Positions 1-8,881 of a stretch of DNA of 64,000 nt are shown here, in pieces. The stretch's first letter is position 1, and each line of letters begins with the position of its first letter. The notes under the pieces are model-generated. The model made no database searches. It had not been told where the DNA came from and was given only the letters and a program-made list of their open reading frames with translations. Source of the DNA: Mucilaginibacter terrae (lineage in GTDB: Bacteria; Bacteroidota; Bacteroidia; Sphingobacteriales; Sphingobacteriaceae); contig NZ_JAVLVU010000001.1 of assembly GCF_031951985.1 (NCBI RefSeq), positions 248,001-312,000 of the forward strand, written 5' to 3'. Both the position numbers and the translations under genes were made by a program.

Positions 1-909
1 GTTGATCTTGGTGGTAAACCGGCAAGAGGGTTTAAAACGTTAATTGGTTACAACCCCGATACGCTTAAAGCATTGGTCGCTAAAGGGCTGCTTCCTGCGG
101 GCACCGCAATTTTGACGAAGGCTGCCTTGGGGTTGCCGGACGTAATATTGGCGGATTATAAAAGTTCTGTCGTAGTTGAAATGCGAATTAATATGGATAG
201 TATATTTGCGAGGTTCCCCTCAAAGGTTGCAGTTGCATTCACGCTATCTAATCCTGAAAAGTATCAGGTAAATGCGGCAAAAAGCACGCTGGTCTATTTA
301 ATTGACCCTTTACGCGTATTTTCCGATATTACAAAAGTACTTAAAAATACTTCACAGCCATTTAAGACGAGCTCCATTGACCCGAATCAAGGCAGGTGGG
401 GTGTCCTTTCGGACTGGCTATTTAATTCACAAGCAAATCTTCACCAATCTTACAGCTTAACAAACGAACTAAATGGTTCATATGGTTCGTTTGATAATAA
501 TAATAGTACTCAAATTGCATTCGAATCTGGTTATGCCAATTCCGATTCTGGTAAGCCAGGAGGTTCTCCTACGGCTCCTAATATCACCAACGGGAAGATT
601 TATCAGACAGTAGTATTGCCTCCTGGTACTTATAAATTTGATGCAAACGTCCGCGGCGGTGTAACAACCGATAACACTAAAGGAGCATACAGTGTGGCTG
701 CAATAGGTTCAAACATTCCTGACATCGCCGGGCCAACGACCCCCGCGAATTTTATAGGTAGAGTCGCTATAAATGGGGCAGGAAGTAAATCTTTCAACTT
801 TACACTGAATTCTACCACGACAATTTCTTTGGGGTTTGTTGCTGTGCTTTCGGGTAACCAATCTGTGTTTATTTCGGGAGTTACTCTTACGCGTACTCTA
901 AATCCATAG
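1..909 (+). CDS. SusE/F-like surface glycan-binding protein, C-terminal part (DUF1735/BT_3987-like plus DUF5013-like)
   Basis: The reading frame is open from base 1, so the gene starts upstream of the window and only its C-terminal 302 residues are seen. A DUF1735/BT_3987-like segment (small Ig-like module, with a hydrophobic strand rich in V, E and I followed by an SNPEKYQVN-type stretch) occupies roughly the first 110 residues. A DUF5013-like beta-sandwich follows, recognised by the NGKIYQTVVLPPGTYKFD stretch. Such proteins are usually outer-membrane lipoproteins encoded just after SusC/SusD, where they help bind glycan at the cell surface. That position would make this the tail of another SusC/D operon beyond the left edge. 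The signal peptide and lipobox cannot be checked. The next gene is on the same strand 101 bp downstream. Family assignment is from motif memory, and substrate is unknown. Confidence 0.65.
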   Translation, partial: VDLGGKPARGFKTLIGYNPDTLKALVAKGLLPAGTAILTKAALGLPDVILADYKSSVVVEMRINMDSIFARFPSKVAVAFTLSNPEKYQVNAAKSTLVYLIDPLRVFSDITKVLKNTSQPFKTSSIDPNQGRWGVLSDWLFNSQANLHQSYSLTNELNGSYGSFDNNNSTQIAFESGYANSDSGKPGGSPTAPNITNGKIYQTVVLPPGTYKFDANVRGGVTTDNTKGAYSVAAIGSNIPDIAGPTTPANFIGRVAINGAGSKSFNFTLNSTTTISLGFVAVLSGNQSVFISGVTLTRTLNP

Positions 910-1010
910 TTGATTCGCAACTGTTTACAACTTAGAGCGTCGCAAATCATATTAATTAAAGCTAATTAAATCCAGTTGAAACTGATGTGCGTTGAATACT
1001 CCTAAATTTT

Positions 1011-2624
1011 ATGAAATCTACACTATATCTATTATTGCAAATCTTTGTACTAGTTATTTTTAGATCAGATGTTTTTTGTCAAGAAGCACACAAATGGGGG
1101 GGGCAAAAAGATGGAACGTTTTCCAATCCTGTATTACCCGCCGATTATAGTGATCTTGATGCCATCCGTGTTGGTGATGATTTTTATGCAATATCCTCCA
1201 CTATGCAGTTTTCTCCAGGGATGGTTATCCTACATTCCAAAGATCTGGTAAATTGGGAAATAGCAGGACATGTGGTCAATGATCTCACCAAGGTCAGTCC
1301 TAATTTAGACTGGTCGAGCATGAATAGTTATGGAAGAGGTATCTGGGCAGGGTCGATCCGTTATTATAAAAATAAATTTTGGGTCTATTTTGCTAGTCCG
1401 GACGACGGATTTTTCATGAGTTCGGCAACTGATCCTAAAGGTCCTTGGGAACCCCTTCATAAAGTTTGGGATGTGTCAGGGTGGGACGATTGTTGTTCTT
1501 TTTGTGATGATGATGGACAACTGTACTTTATAGCCACAAATTTTAAACTCGATCCTAACAACAATAAGAAATACAACATTCATCTGTTTAAGATGTCACA
1601 GGATGGTAAGACCCTGTTACCGAACACGGATAGTATTATTCATCAATCTCCGGGTAGTGAGGCAAATAAACTTTATAAGATCAATGGCTTATATTATCAT
1701 TTTTTTAGTGAAGTAAAAGCAGAAGGACGTGTGATGATGATGGAGAGGTCACAAAATATACATGGTCCGTGGGAAATTAGGCAGTTAAATCATGTGAACA
1801 AAACTGTTGATAGAGAGCCAAATCAGGGAGGGCTTATACAATTGAAAGATGGGAAATGGTGGTTTTTTACCCATCATGGCTCTGGTGATTGGGAAGGAAG
1901 GGCAGCTAGTTTATTACCTGTAACCTGGATCGATGGTTGGCCAATGATCGGTGAGGTTGGAAAAGATGGTATAGGGAACATGGTATGGTCTGCAAAAGCC
2001 CCCATAGCTGTAAATAAAGCTTTGAAGATTCAAACGGATGATGATTTTTCAGCTGTTACTCTTCGTCCACAGTGGGAATGGAACTATCAGCCCAGAAGTG
2101 ACAAGTGGTCATTATCGGCACGAAAAGGATTTCTTCGACTTATGGCTTTTCGGCCTCTAAAGCCAGATGATACCGTTAGAATATTACTACGGGCTGGTAA
2201 CACGATTACACAACGTAGCATGAGGACAAAATTTAACATTGCTACGGTGAAAATAGATATTAGTGGAATGTATAATGGTCAATTTGCAGGATTAACACAC
2301 TTCTCCACAAAATCATACTGTATGATTGGAATTAAACAGGATGGTGAAGATAGAAAGTTAGTATACAGCTCAGATAGTCAAAATTTAATAGGTGTAACGA
2401 TAACTGGAAGCAATGTTTGGCTCAGGTCAAGCTGGGACTATCAGGGCTTGAACCGTTACTTTTATAGTTTGAATGGAAAGGATTTTCTTCCTTTTGGAAA
2501 TTCGACCCAATTGACCTGGGGAAGTTACAGAGGTGACAGAGTAGGAATTTTCAATTTTAATAGGTTCGCAACCAAAGGCTATATAGATTTAGATTACTTT
2601 GATTACCAATACTCCAAACAATGA
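1011..2624 (+). CDS. Glycoside hydrolase family 43 (beta-xylosidase / alpha-L-arabinofuranosidase, GH43_12-like)
   Basis: 537 residues with a hydrophobic signal peptide (about residues 1-24), so exported. The five-bladed GH43 propeller fills about residues 35-330. The likely catalytic base is D48 in PADYSDLD, which replaces the more usual YPDPD/S. The pKa-modulating aspartate is D160 in the WDDCC...DDDG stretch, and the likely acid is E217 in PGSEANKLYK. The C-terminal 200 residues look like the concanavalin-like beta-sandwich typical of this subfamily (GH43_C2/DUF1349). Family members remove terminal xylose or arabinofuranose from plant hemicellulose and pectin side chains. A run of eight G bases lies at 1096-1103 within codons 29-31, just after the signal peptide. 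Precise sugar specificity cannot be read from sequence. Confidence 0.88.
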   Translation: MKSTLYLLLQIFVLVIFRSDVFCQEAHKWGGQKDGTFSNPVLPADYSDLDAIRVGDDFYAISSTMQFSPGMVILHSKDLVNWEIAGHVVNDLTKVSPNLDWSSMNSYGRGIWAGSIRYYKNKFWVYFASPDDGFFMSSATDPKGPWEPLHKVWDVSGWDDCCSFCDDDGQLYFIATNFKLDPNNNKKYNIHLFKMSQDGKTLLPNTDSIIHQSPGSEANKLYKINGLYYHFFSEVKAEGRVMMMERSQNIHGPWEIRQLNHVNKTVDREPNQGGLIQLKDGKWWFFTHHGSGDWEGRAASLLPVTWIDGWPMIGEVGKDGIGNMVWSAKAPIAVNKALKIQTDDDFSAVTLRPQWEWNYQPRSDKWSLSARKGFLRLMAFRPLKPDDTVRILLRAGNTITQRSMRTKFNIATVKIDISGMYNGQFAGLTHFSTKSYCMIGIKQDGEDRKLVYSSDSQNLIGVTITGSNVWLRSSWDYQGLNRYFYSLNGKDFLPFGNSTQLTWGSYRGDRVGIFNFNRFATKGYIDLDYFDYQYSKQ

Positions 2625-3397
2625 TCGTTTACATGGTCACACCTGGTGATAAAGTTTCTTGATGCTGTTCCGAAAATGTACTTCAGGTTTGGATTTTAAC
2701 CCGATTTCGATCACTTATAGTAGCTTAGAATTATTTTCAAGGATGATCTCGCGAATCCAGTTTATAGTCATTGTGACTATACTTGAGTTAGGTCAATTTG
2801 ACACCATAATTTGACCGATCCAGTACGTTGAAAAAGGAATTGTTTTTTTGACATTTACACCGGTATACGTGGCCAGATTGATCAAGAGGATAGAAATATT
2901 ATAATAAGTAATTACCAATAAACTAAATGTCAGTAACCTAAAAGAGCTACCCGTTCCTTGAGATGAGGTAAATATGGGATGTCAATTTCATGTTTGATTA
3001 AAAGTTCTCAGTTTGAGAATGTTTGTAAATGTGCGCTCCTTAATTAGCAAGGATTACTTCGCAGGCCATTTCCCTCAGGATACGTTTAAGAAACAGTAAA
3101 TGAGAATACATTTTATTGGAAAATATGTAAATCTGCCAAACTATTCCTTCAGGGTAGCCCCAATTAGGTGTTTAAGTTATACGTGGCACTCCAGGAATCA
3201 GTTATGAATCACATGTATCGCGCAGTTCAATTACTCTGAGAAAATATGCGAACGATGAGAGAGCGCTTGTGGCATAAAATTATAGAATTCTTGTATCATT
3301 TATCCTGCACTTCAAATTTTAAAGATTATCATTTTAACCCATTTAGAATGTATACTTCTCACACATGCTTCTTTATATTAAATATACTTATCAATCA
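2625..3397. other. Intergenic stretch, no gene recognised
   Basis: About 770 bases between GH43 and GH95 with stops in all frames and no recognisable protein remnant. The only structure noticed is a hyphenated palindrome at 2763-2781 (TATAGTCA-TTG-TGACTATA). The GH95 promoter must lie in the last 200 bases, but no convincing TAnnTTTG box was found. Confidence 0.5.
2763..2781. promoter_or_regulatory. 19-bp hyphenated palindrome, possible operator
   Basis: Perfect 8-bp arms TATAGTCA and TGACTATA around a TTG spacer, in the gap between GH43 and GH95. No T-run follows, so it is not an intrinsic terminator. It could be a regulator site, but lies more than 600 bp from the GH95 start and could be coincidental. 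Confidence 0.25.
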
Positions 3398-5845
3398 ATG
3401 ACTCGTTTCTTGTTCTGTTTGACTATTTGTTTCTGTTCATTTTTCCAATGTTTTGGACAAAAAAATGATTTACTATGGTATAATACCCCTGCAAAAAAAT
3501 GGACCGAGGCTTTACCCGTAGGAAATGGGATGTTAGGCGCCATGATTTACGGCGAGCCGTCAAACGAGTTGCTACAGCTTAATGAAGCAACGTTGTGGAG
3601 CGGGGGACCCGTAAAACCAAATGTGAATCCAAAAGCGCCTGAATACTTGAGACAAACCCGGGAATTACTCCTGCAAAATGAGAACTATCAAGAAGCAAAT
3701 ACAGAAGTCAGGAAAATGCAGGGAGTTTATTCGCAATCCTACCTGCCGTTGGCAGATCTGAAATTGAAGCAAAATATCGGAGCCCCTCAGTTTGAGGGCT
3801 ACGTAAGAGATCTCTCCATCGATAAAAGTCTGGCTTCCGTATACTTTAGGGCCAATGGCGTAAACTATAAACGTGAAATTATAGCCACAGCGCCGGGTAA
3901 AGCCATTGTGATTCGGTTAAGTGCAAATAAGCCTGGAATGATCAGTTTTATTGCCAGTGTAAGTAGCCGGCTAAACGGCATAACTAGCGCAGACGGGAGT
4001 CATGGGATCATGTTTAATGGAAAAGCGCCATCCCAAGTTGATCCTAATTATGTAAATTATAATGCAAAGCCAATTAGCTATGATGATGATGATTGTCGCG
4101 GTATGCGGGTTGCGATGCAGGTTAGAGCTGTATTGAATGGTGGAAGTATCAAATCAGATAGTTCAGGAATAAACGTTGAAAAAGCAGACGAAGTATTGCT
4201 ATTCATTTGTGCTGCTACCAGTTTTAATGGCTTTGATAAGTGCCCTGTAAGTGAGGGGAAGGATGAAAGAATAATCTGCAATGAGAATCTTGCAGCGGCT
4301 ATTAAGCGCCCTTGGAATATGCTGTATAGTGAACATCTGGCAGATTATTCTCATTATTTCAATCGGGTAAAATTTGCTTTAGGGGCTGTTGAGGATAGTC
4401 CGAATGCAAAGCTTCCTACCGATGAGCGCCTTTTAGCATTTAGCAAAGGTGCAACTGACCCGAAATTTGAAACGCTTTTGTACCAATATGGCAGATATCT
4501 TCTTATTAGTTCCTCCCGGCCCGGCGGGCCTCCTGCAAATCTGCAGGGTATTTGGAATAATTTGATGAGAGCACCTTGGAGTTCAAACTACACTATTAAT
4601 ATTAACACCCAAATGAATTATTGGCCCGCTGCAATAAGCAATTTGGAAGAAATGGAATACCCCTTATTTGAGTTTATCAATGATATAGCGGTAACTGGCA
4701 AAGAAACAGCCATGGATTTTTATAAAATGAAAGGTTGGGTAGCCCATCATAATAGTGACATATGGGCTTTGAGCAATCCGGTAGGTAATTTAGGAAAGGG
4801 CGACCCCAAGTGGGCAAACTGGTATATGGCAGCGCCCTGGCTAAGCCGACATTTATTTGAACATTACCGTTTTAGTCAGGACAAAGACTTTTTAAAAAAG
4901 GCATATCCGGTGATGAAAGGAGCAGCAGAGTTTTTAGTTGACTATTTGGTAGAAGATAAGAATGGCTATTTGGTTACGGCTCCATCATTTTCTCCGGAAA
5001 ACGATTATTTCGATGATAAGGGAAAAAAGGCTAACACTTCGATCGCAACAACTATGGACATGTCTATTGTCCGTGACCATTTCCGAAATTGTATAGAAGC
5101 ATCAGAAGCTTTAAAGATCGATCCTGAATTCAGAAAACTTCTTCAGGCAAAGTCGGAAAGATTGTATCCTCTTCATATTGGCAAAGAGGGTAATTTACAA
5201 GAGTGGTACAAAGATTGGAGAGACGTTGATCCACATCACCGTCACGTAAGTCATCTTTTTGGCTTGCATCCTGGCCGTGAGATATCTCCATTGCTTCATG
5301 CCGATTTAGCTGCTGCAAGTAGAAGAACCCTCGAACTACGTGGTGATGCAGGGACTGGTTGGAGCCTTGCATGGAAGATTAACTTTTGGGCACGTTTACT
5401 TGATGGTGATCATGCTTATAAATTAGTCCGTGATTTGATGCGTGACCTGAGTGTCTCAAAAGGCGGTGGATTGTATCCAAACCTTTTCGACGCTCATCCT
5501 CCATTTCAAATTGATGGAAATTTCGGTGCAACCTCTGGAATAACAGAAATGCTGCTGCAAAGCCATCTTGGTGAATTGCATCTCTTGCCAGCGCTTCCGA
5601 AGTCCTGGGCAAGCGGGAATATATCCGGGCTTAAAGCCAGAGGCGCTTTTACTGTTGATATGGAATGGAATGCCGGTAAACTAACATCTGCATTGATCAG
5701 ATCCGGAAATGGTGGTAGTTGTGTGTTAAGAACGACTGTGCCTATTCATATTGATGGTATTAAGCAAAAAGTTACCAGATCGGGCAGATGGTACCTCACA
5801 ACGTTTTTAACTAAAAAAAGAGGAATTTATAAAATAAGGGTTTGA
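3398..5845 (+). CDS. Glycoside hydrolase family 95 alpha-L-fucosidase (or alpha-L-galactosidase)
   Basis: 815 residues from the ATG at 3398. A slightly longer frame from 3365 adds eleven residues, but the 3398 start gives the cleaner signal peptide (hydrophobic core ending near CFGQ). The N-terminal beta-domain begins with [20 protein letters not shown] and continues with [11 protein letters not shown], both GH95 hallmarks. The (alpha/alpha)6 barrel carries [15 protein letters not shown], holding the two catalytic-water asparagines. SPENDYF holds the probable general acid, and [17 protein letters not shown] the conserved aspartate. The family hydrolyses alpha-1,2-linked L-fucose with inversion; some members prefer L-galactose. 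Likely periplasmic. It stands alone on the plus strand with 247 bp to the next gene. With GH29 at 17801 it gives the locus two fucose-releasing activities. Confidence 0.93.
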   Translation: MTRFLFCLTICFCSFFQCFGQKNDLLWYNTPAKKWTEALPVGNGMLGAMIYGEPSNELLQLNEATLWSGGPVKPNVNPKAPEYLRQTRELLLQNENYQEANTEVRKMQGVYSQSYLPLADLKLKQNIGAPQFEGYVRDLSIDKSLASVYFRANGVNYKREIIATAPGKAIVIRLSANKPGMISFIASVSSRLNGITSADGSHGIMFNGKAPSQVDPNYVNYNAKPISYDDDDCRGMRVAMQVRAVLNGGSIKSDSSGINVEKADEVLLFICAATSFNGFDKCPVSEGKDERIICNENLAAAIKRPWNMLYSEHLADYSHYFNRVKFALGAVEDSPNAKLPTDERLLAFSKGATDPKFETLLYQYGRYLLISSSRPGGPPANLQGIWNNLMRAPWSSNYTININTQMNYWPAAISNLEEMEYPLFEFINDIAVTGKETAMDFYKMKGWVAHHNSDIWALSNPVGNLGKGDPKWANWYMAAPWLSRHLFEHYRFSQDKDFLKKAYPVMKGAAEFLVDYLVEDKNGYLVTAPSFSPENDYFDDKGKKANTSIATTMDMSIVRDHFRNCIEASEALKIDPEFRKLLQAKSERLYPLHIGKEGNLQEWYKDWRDVDPHHRHVSHLFGLHPGREISPLLHADLAAASRRTLELRGDAGTGWSLAWKINFWARLLDGDHAYKLVRDLMRDLSVSKGGGLYPNLFDAHPPFQIDGNFGATSGITEMLLQSHLGELHLLPALPKSWASGNISGLKARGAFTVDMEWNAGKLTSALIRSGNGGSCVLRTTVPIHIDGIKQKVTRSGRWYLTTFLTKKRGIYKIRV

Positions 5846-6092
5846 GGACGGTAAGAACCGGCCTTGCTCTTATGTACAAGATAGCAGTGTCAAAAATGTC
5901 TTACTTCAATTGGATTGATCGTCACTTGTTTAAGAGTTGAGGTCATTGGGGTTTTGACTGGTTTTCATCATATGCGTTATGCACATCTGAATCAGCGCTT
6001 GACAAACTTACGCTTGATAGAAGGTCGATGAAGTTTTTCATAAATAAATCATTATTTCAATTTGTTAAGGTGTTTAACTAATTCTATTCAGC

Positions 6093-8819
6093 GTGAAGTT
6101 TGCCAATATTTATCAATCGATCTCTCCAGCAACTTTATTCAGATGGCACGCAGCTTTGGTTGGAATTACTTTTTTTCTTGAACTAAATAACGCGGTTGCA
6201 CAATCTTCAGGCTCAACACCCCCTGGCATTTTTGAAGAGTGGGTGAAAAAGCGGCCGCGGGAAAAAGTTTATATTAATACGGATAGAAATGTTTATTTTA
6301 AAGGTGACACCATCTGGTTCAACGCTTATATCGTTTCAGGAACAGGTAATCAGCTTTCCAGTCTTAGTGGTGCTTTATATGTTGAACTTTTAGTGAATTC
6401 AGGCAAAATTTCGGAGCTTAAAATTCCGGTTTTTAATGGCCTTGCTAAGGGGTGTATTGCTACTGACCATACAATAGCCGACGGCGATTACAGCATTCGT
6501 GCATATACCCGGCTTATGAGAAATGACCCGGCATCTTTTTTTCAAAAGAATGTATATATTGGTGATTCCAAAGTCACCCATATTAGATCTTCCATTCTAA
6601 GCTCCTCTCACATGCAGAATGGAGCACATTCGGTCGACCTGAAGTACACAGATACCAATGGAGAACCGATAGTGACCAAGTCGTTTAAATATGACATAAT
6701 TGTAGGCCCCGATACATTGAAAAGTGGAACATCGTCCACTGATGGTAACGGAAGCCTTAGTTTAAATTTTAAATCTTCTTCCCATTTACCTTATGCAAAT
6801 ATTAAGGTTGAACTAAATAATGAGAGCCTCAATACAGTTGTTGCCATTGACCGAAATTCAGCTTTGGACCTCCAGATCCTCCCTGAAGGCGGGACACTGG
6901 TGGAGGGAATACAATCTCGCATGGCTGTTAAATGCTTAGGGCCCGATGGTTATGGGAGGAATGTCATAGGGGAAATTGTCGATAATCTGGGCGTAAAGGT
7001 GGCAGATTTCGATACCAAACATTATGGCATGGGACAATTCTTTTTTGTGCCTGAAAAAGATAAGACCTATACTGCTATTGTAGGCGATAAAAGTGCTTTA
7101 TCCACAAAAGTTAATTTACCTGCCGCTGCTCCTGATGGAGTTACTTTTTCTGCATACACGAATATTCCGGACACGATAACCGTACGGATCCAATCCTCCC
7201 CATCAATTTTTAGCTCAAAATATGTTTGGCATTTGGTGGGTATTGCGGGAAATGAATTGGTTTTAAAAAAAGATTTTACGTTGGCTGGCTCACTCTTATC
7301 ATTTAAAATACCTGGTAATGGCCTGCCACCCGGCGTGCTCCAATTAACGCTTTTTTCAGATAAATATGAGCCCATTGCTGAACGGCTCGTATTTAATTAT
7401 CCTATAATAAAAGCTTCGTTGACCATCTCGAACCTGAAAGATGTTTTTTTGCCTCGTCAGAAGATAAATATTAATTTGCATAGTGAGGCTGACGCTCATC
7501 CTGTTGTCGGTAGCTATTCTGTTTCTGTAACCAATGAGAAGTTCCTTGGAGTGGCGGAAGATGATGAACATACTTTACAGGGTTCATTACTGTTATGTTC
7601 TGATGTTAAAGGAAATGTTGAACATCCTAACTATTATTTTCACAACGTGGATGATAAAAAGAAAGCGCAGCTTGACCTGCTATTGCGGACACAGGGATAT
7701 CGGAGTTTTAATTGGAAAGACCTTAAAGATGAGAAAAAGCCATCTTTTAGTCCGGAAGGCCTTGGAACGGTTTTCAGTGGGTCAGCAAAAACACTTTTTG
7801 GAAAGCCTTATCCCGGAGCGGATATAACTATTTTGTCGATAAAGGCGAAGCTTTTTCAGCAAACAAAAACTGATACCTTGGGCAGATTTTCTTTTCCCCC
7901 ATTTATATTGGCCGACAGTGTGAAAATTACTTTTAAGGCAAGTGCACCTGACAAGAAACGGAGATTAGCAATAGAAATAGATTCGATTCCGGGATTTCAT
8001 CCGCTGATCAATGAATCTTATAATTATATGTTTAACAATACTTATCAGACGCACCAGTTAGCGGACATTTTTAATTTCAAAAATGAACAGCAAAAATATG
8101 GCGGTGGGATTAAGCGGATAGACCTTAAAGAGGTTGTTGTTAAGTCCAAACAAAACAGGCTACGTTCCAACAATTACAATGGGGCGGGAAGGGCTGATCA
8201 GGTGATACTTGGTGCTCAACTTAAACCATGTGCTAATTTGTCAATTTGTTTGGCCGGCATATTAAATGGGGTTGTCTTTAAAACTGTCGATACGGATCTT
8301 GGGGTTGTAGTTGCGCCTTTTTTAACACGAGGAGGTCCTCATAGTCGTCCAATGCAGTTGTATTGGAACGGCTTGCAAATTGACCTTCACGACTATCCAA
8401 CGTACCTCGAACAGAATATCGAAAATCCGCAGGATATAGAGTCGATCGAAATATTGAAAAACGACAACTACACCAGTATTTATGGTGCGCAAAACCGCGG
8501 AGTCATCGTGGTCACTACAAGGGGTAACAACCTGTCTGGGAATAAGTTAAATTTAAGCACGCGTTTATTCCAACCAACTGGCTTTAGCAAGGTAAGGGAT
8601 TTCTACGTACCTAAATATGATATAAGCTCAAAAATTCAGAAACCAGATTTTAGACCTACTGTTTACTGGAACCCATCGGTTATAACTTCTTCTAAAGGAG
8701 ATGTACCAATTGAATTTTACAACACGGATGATTCCGGGATGTTCAGAATGACAATTGAAGGTATTACACCGGATGGTATAATGTCACGCAACGTATACCG
8801 GTACAAAGTTCAACAGTGA
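6093..8819 (+). CDS. Macroglobulin (MG2)-like / TonB-plug domain protein without a beta-barrel
   Basis: 908 residues starting at a GTG, with a signal peptide to about residue 37. Near residue 50 the REKVYINTDRNVYFKGDTIW stretch is the MG2/alpha-2-macroglobulin-like module. Further Ig-like repeats lead to a carboxypeptidase-regulatory-like segment around 555-630. A TonB-dependent-receptor plug-like domain follows at about 705-820 (IESIEILKNDNYTSIYGAQN then RGVIVVTTRG). The last 80 residues carry a characteristic ending (VRDFYVPKYD ... PTVYWNPSV ... FYNTDDSG). No outer-membrane barrel follows the plug, unlike SusC at about 1000 residues. This architecture is widespread in Bacteroidota but its function is unknown to me. 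It sits between GH95 and GH31; the GH31 start lies 62 bp beyond its stop, so co-transcription is likely. Confidence 0.75.
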   Translation: MKFANIYQSISPATLFRWHAALVGITFFLELNNAVAQSSGSTPPGIFEEWVKKRPREKVYINTDRNVYFKGDTIWFNAYIVSGTGNQLSSLSGALYVELLVNSGKISELKIPVFNGLAKGCIATDHTIADGDYSIRAYTRLMRNDPASFFQKNVYIGDSKVTHIRSSILSSSHMQNGAHSVDLKYTDTNGEPIVTKSFKYDIIVGPDTLKSGTSSTDGNGSLSLNFKSSSHLPYANIKVELNNESLNTVVAIDRNSALDLQILPEGGTLVEGIQSRMAVKCLGPDGYGRNVIGEIVDNLGVKVADFDTKHYGMGQFFFVPEKDKTYTAIVGDKSALSTKVNLPAAAPDGVTFSAYTNIPDTITVRIQSSPSIFSSKYVWHLVGIAGNELVLKKDFTLAGSLLSFKIPGNGLPPGVLQLTLFSDKYEPIAERLVFNYPIIKASLTISNLKDVFLPRQKININLHSEADAHPVVGSYSVSVTNEKFLGVAEDDEHTLQGSLLLCSDVKGNVEHPNYYFHNVDDKKKAQLDLLLRTQGYRSFNWKDLKDEKKPSFSPEGLGTVFSGSAKTLFGKPYPGADITILSIKAKLFQQTKTDTLGRFSFPPFILADSVKITFKASAPDKKRRLAIEIDSIPGFHPLINESYNYMFNNTYQTHQLADIFNFKNEQQKYGGGIKRIDLKEVVVKSKQNRLRSNNYNGAGRADQVILGAQLKPCANLSICLAGILNGVVFKTVDTDLGVVVAPFLTRGGPHSRPMQLYWNGLQIDLHDYPTYLEQNIENPQDIESIEILKNDNYTSIYGAQNRGVIVVTTRGNNLSGNKLNLSTRLFQPTGFSKVRDFYVPKYDISSKIQKPDFRPTVYWNPSVITSSKGDVPIEFYNTDDSGMFRMTIEGITPDGIMSRNVYRYKVQQ

Positions 8820-8881
8820 AGCATTGTTATTCAATTGATTCCAATTTACACAATATTACACAATCGATTAAATTTTTAGAT

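Noticed and set aside
8862..8869. AATCGATT core before GH31 as a further LacI-type site
   Set aside because: Only the 8-bp core matches; the flanks do not fit and it sits about 12 bp from the start codon with no promoter box after it.
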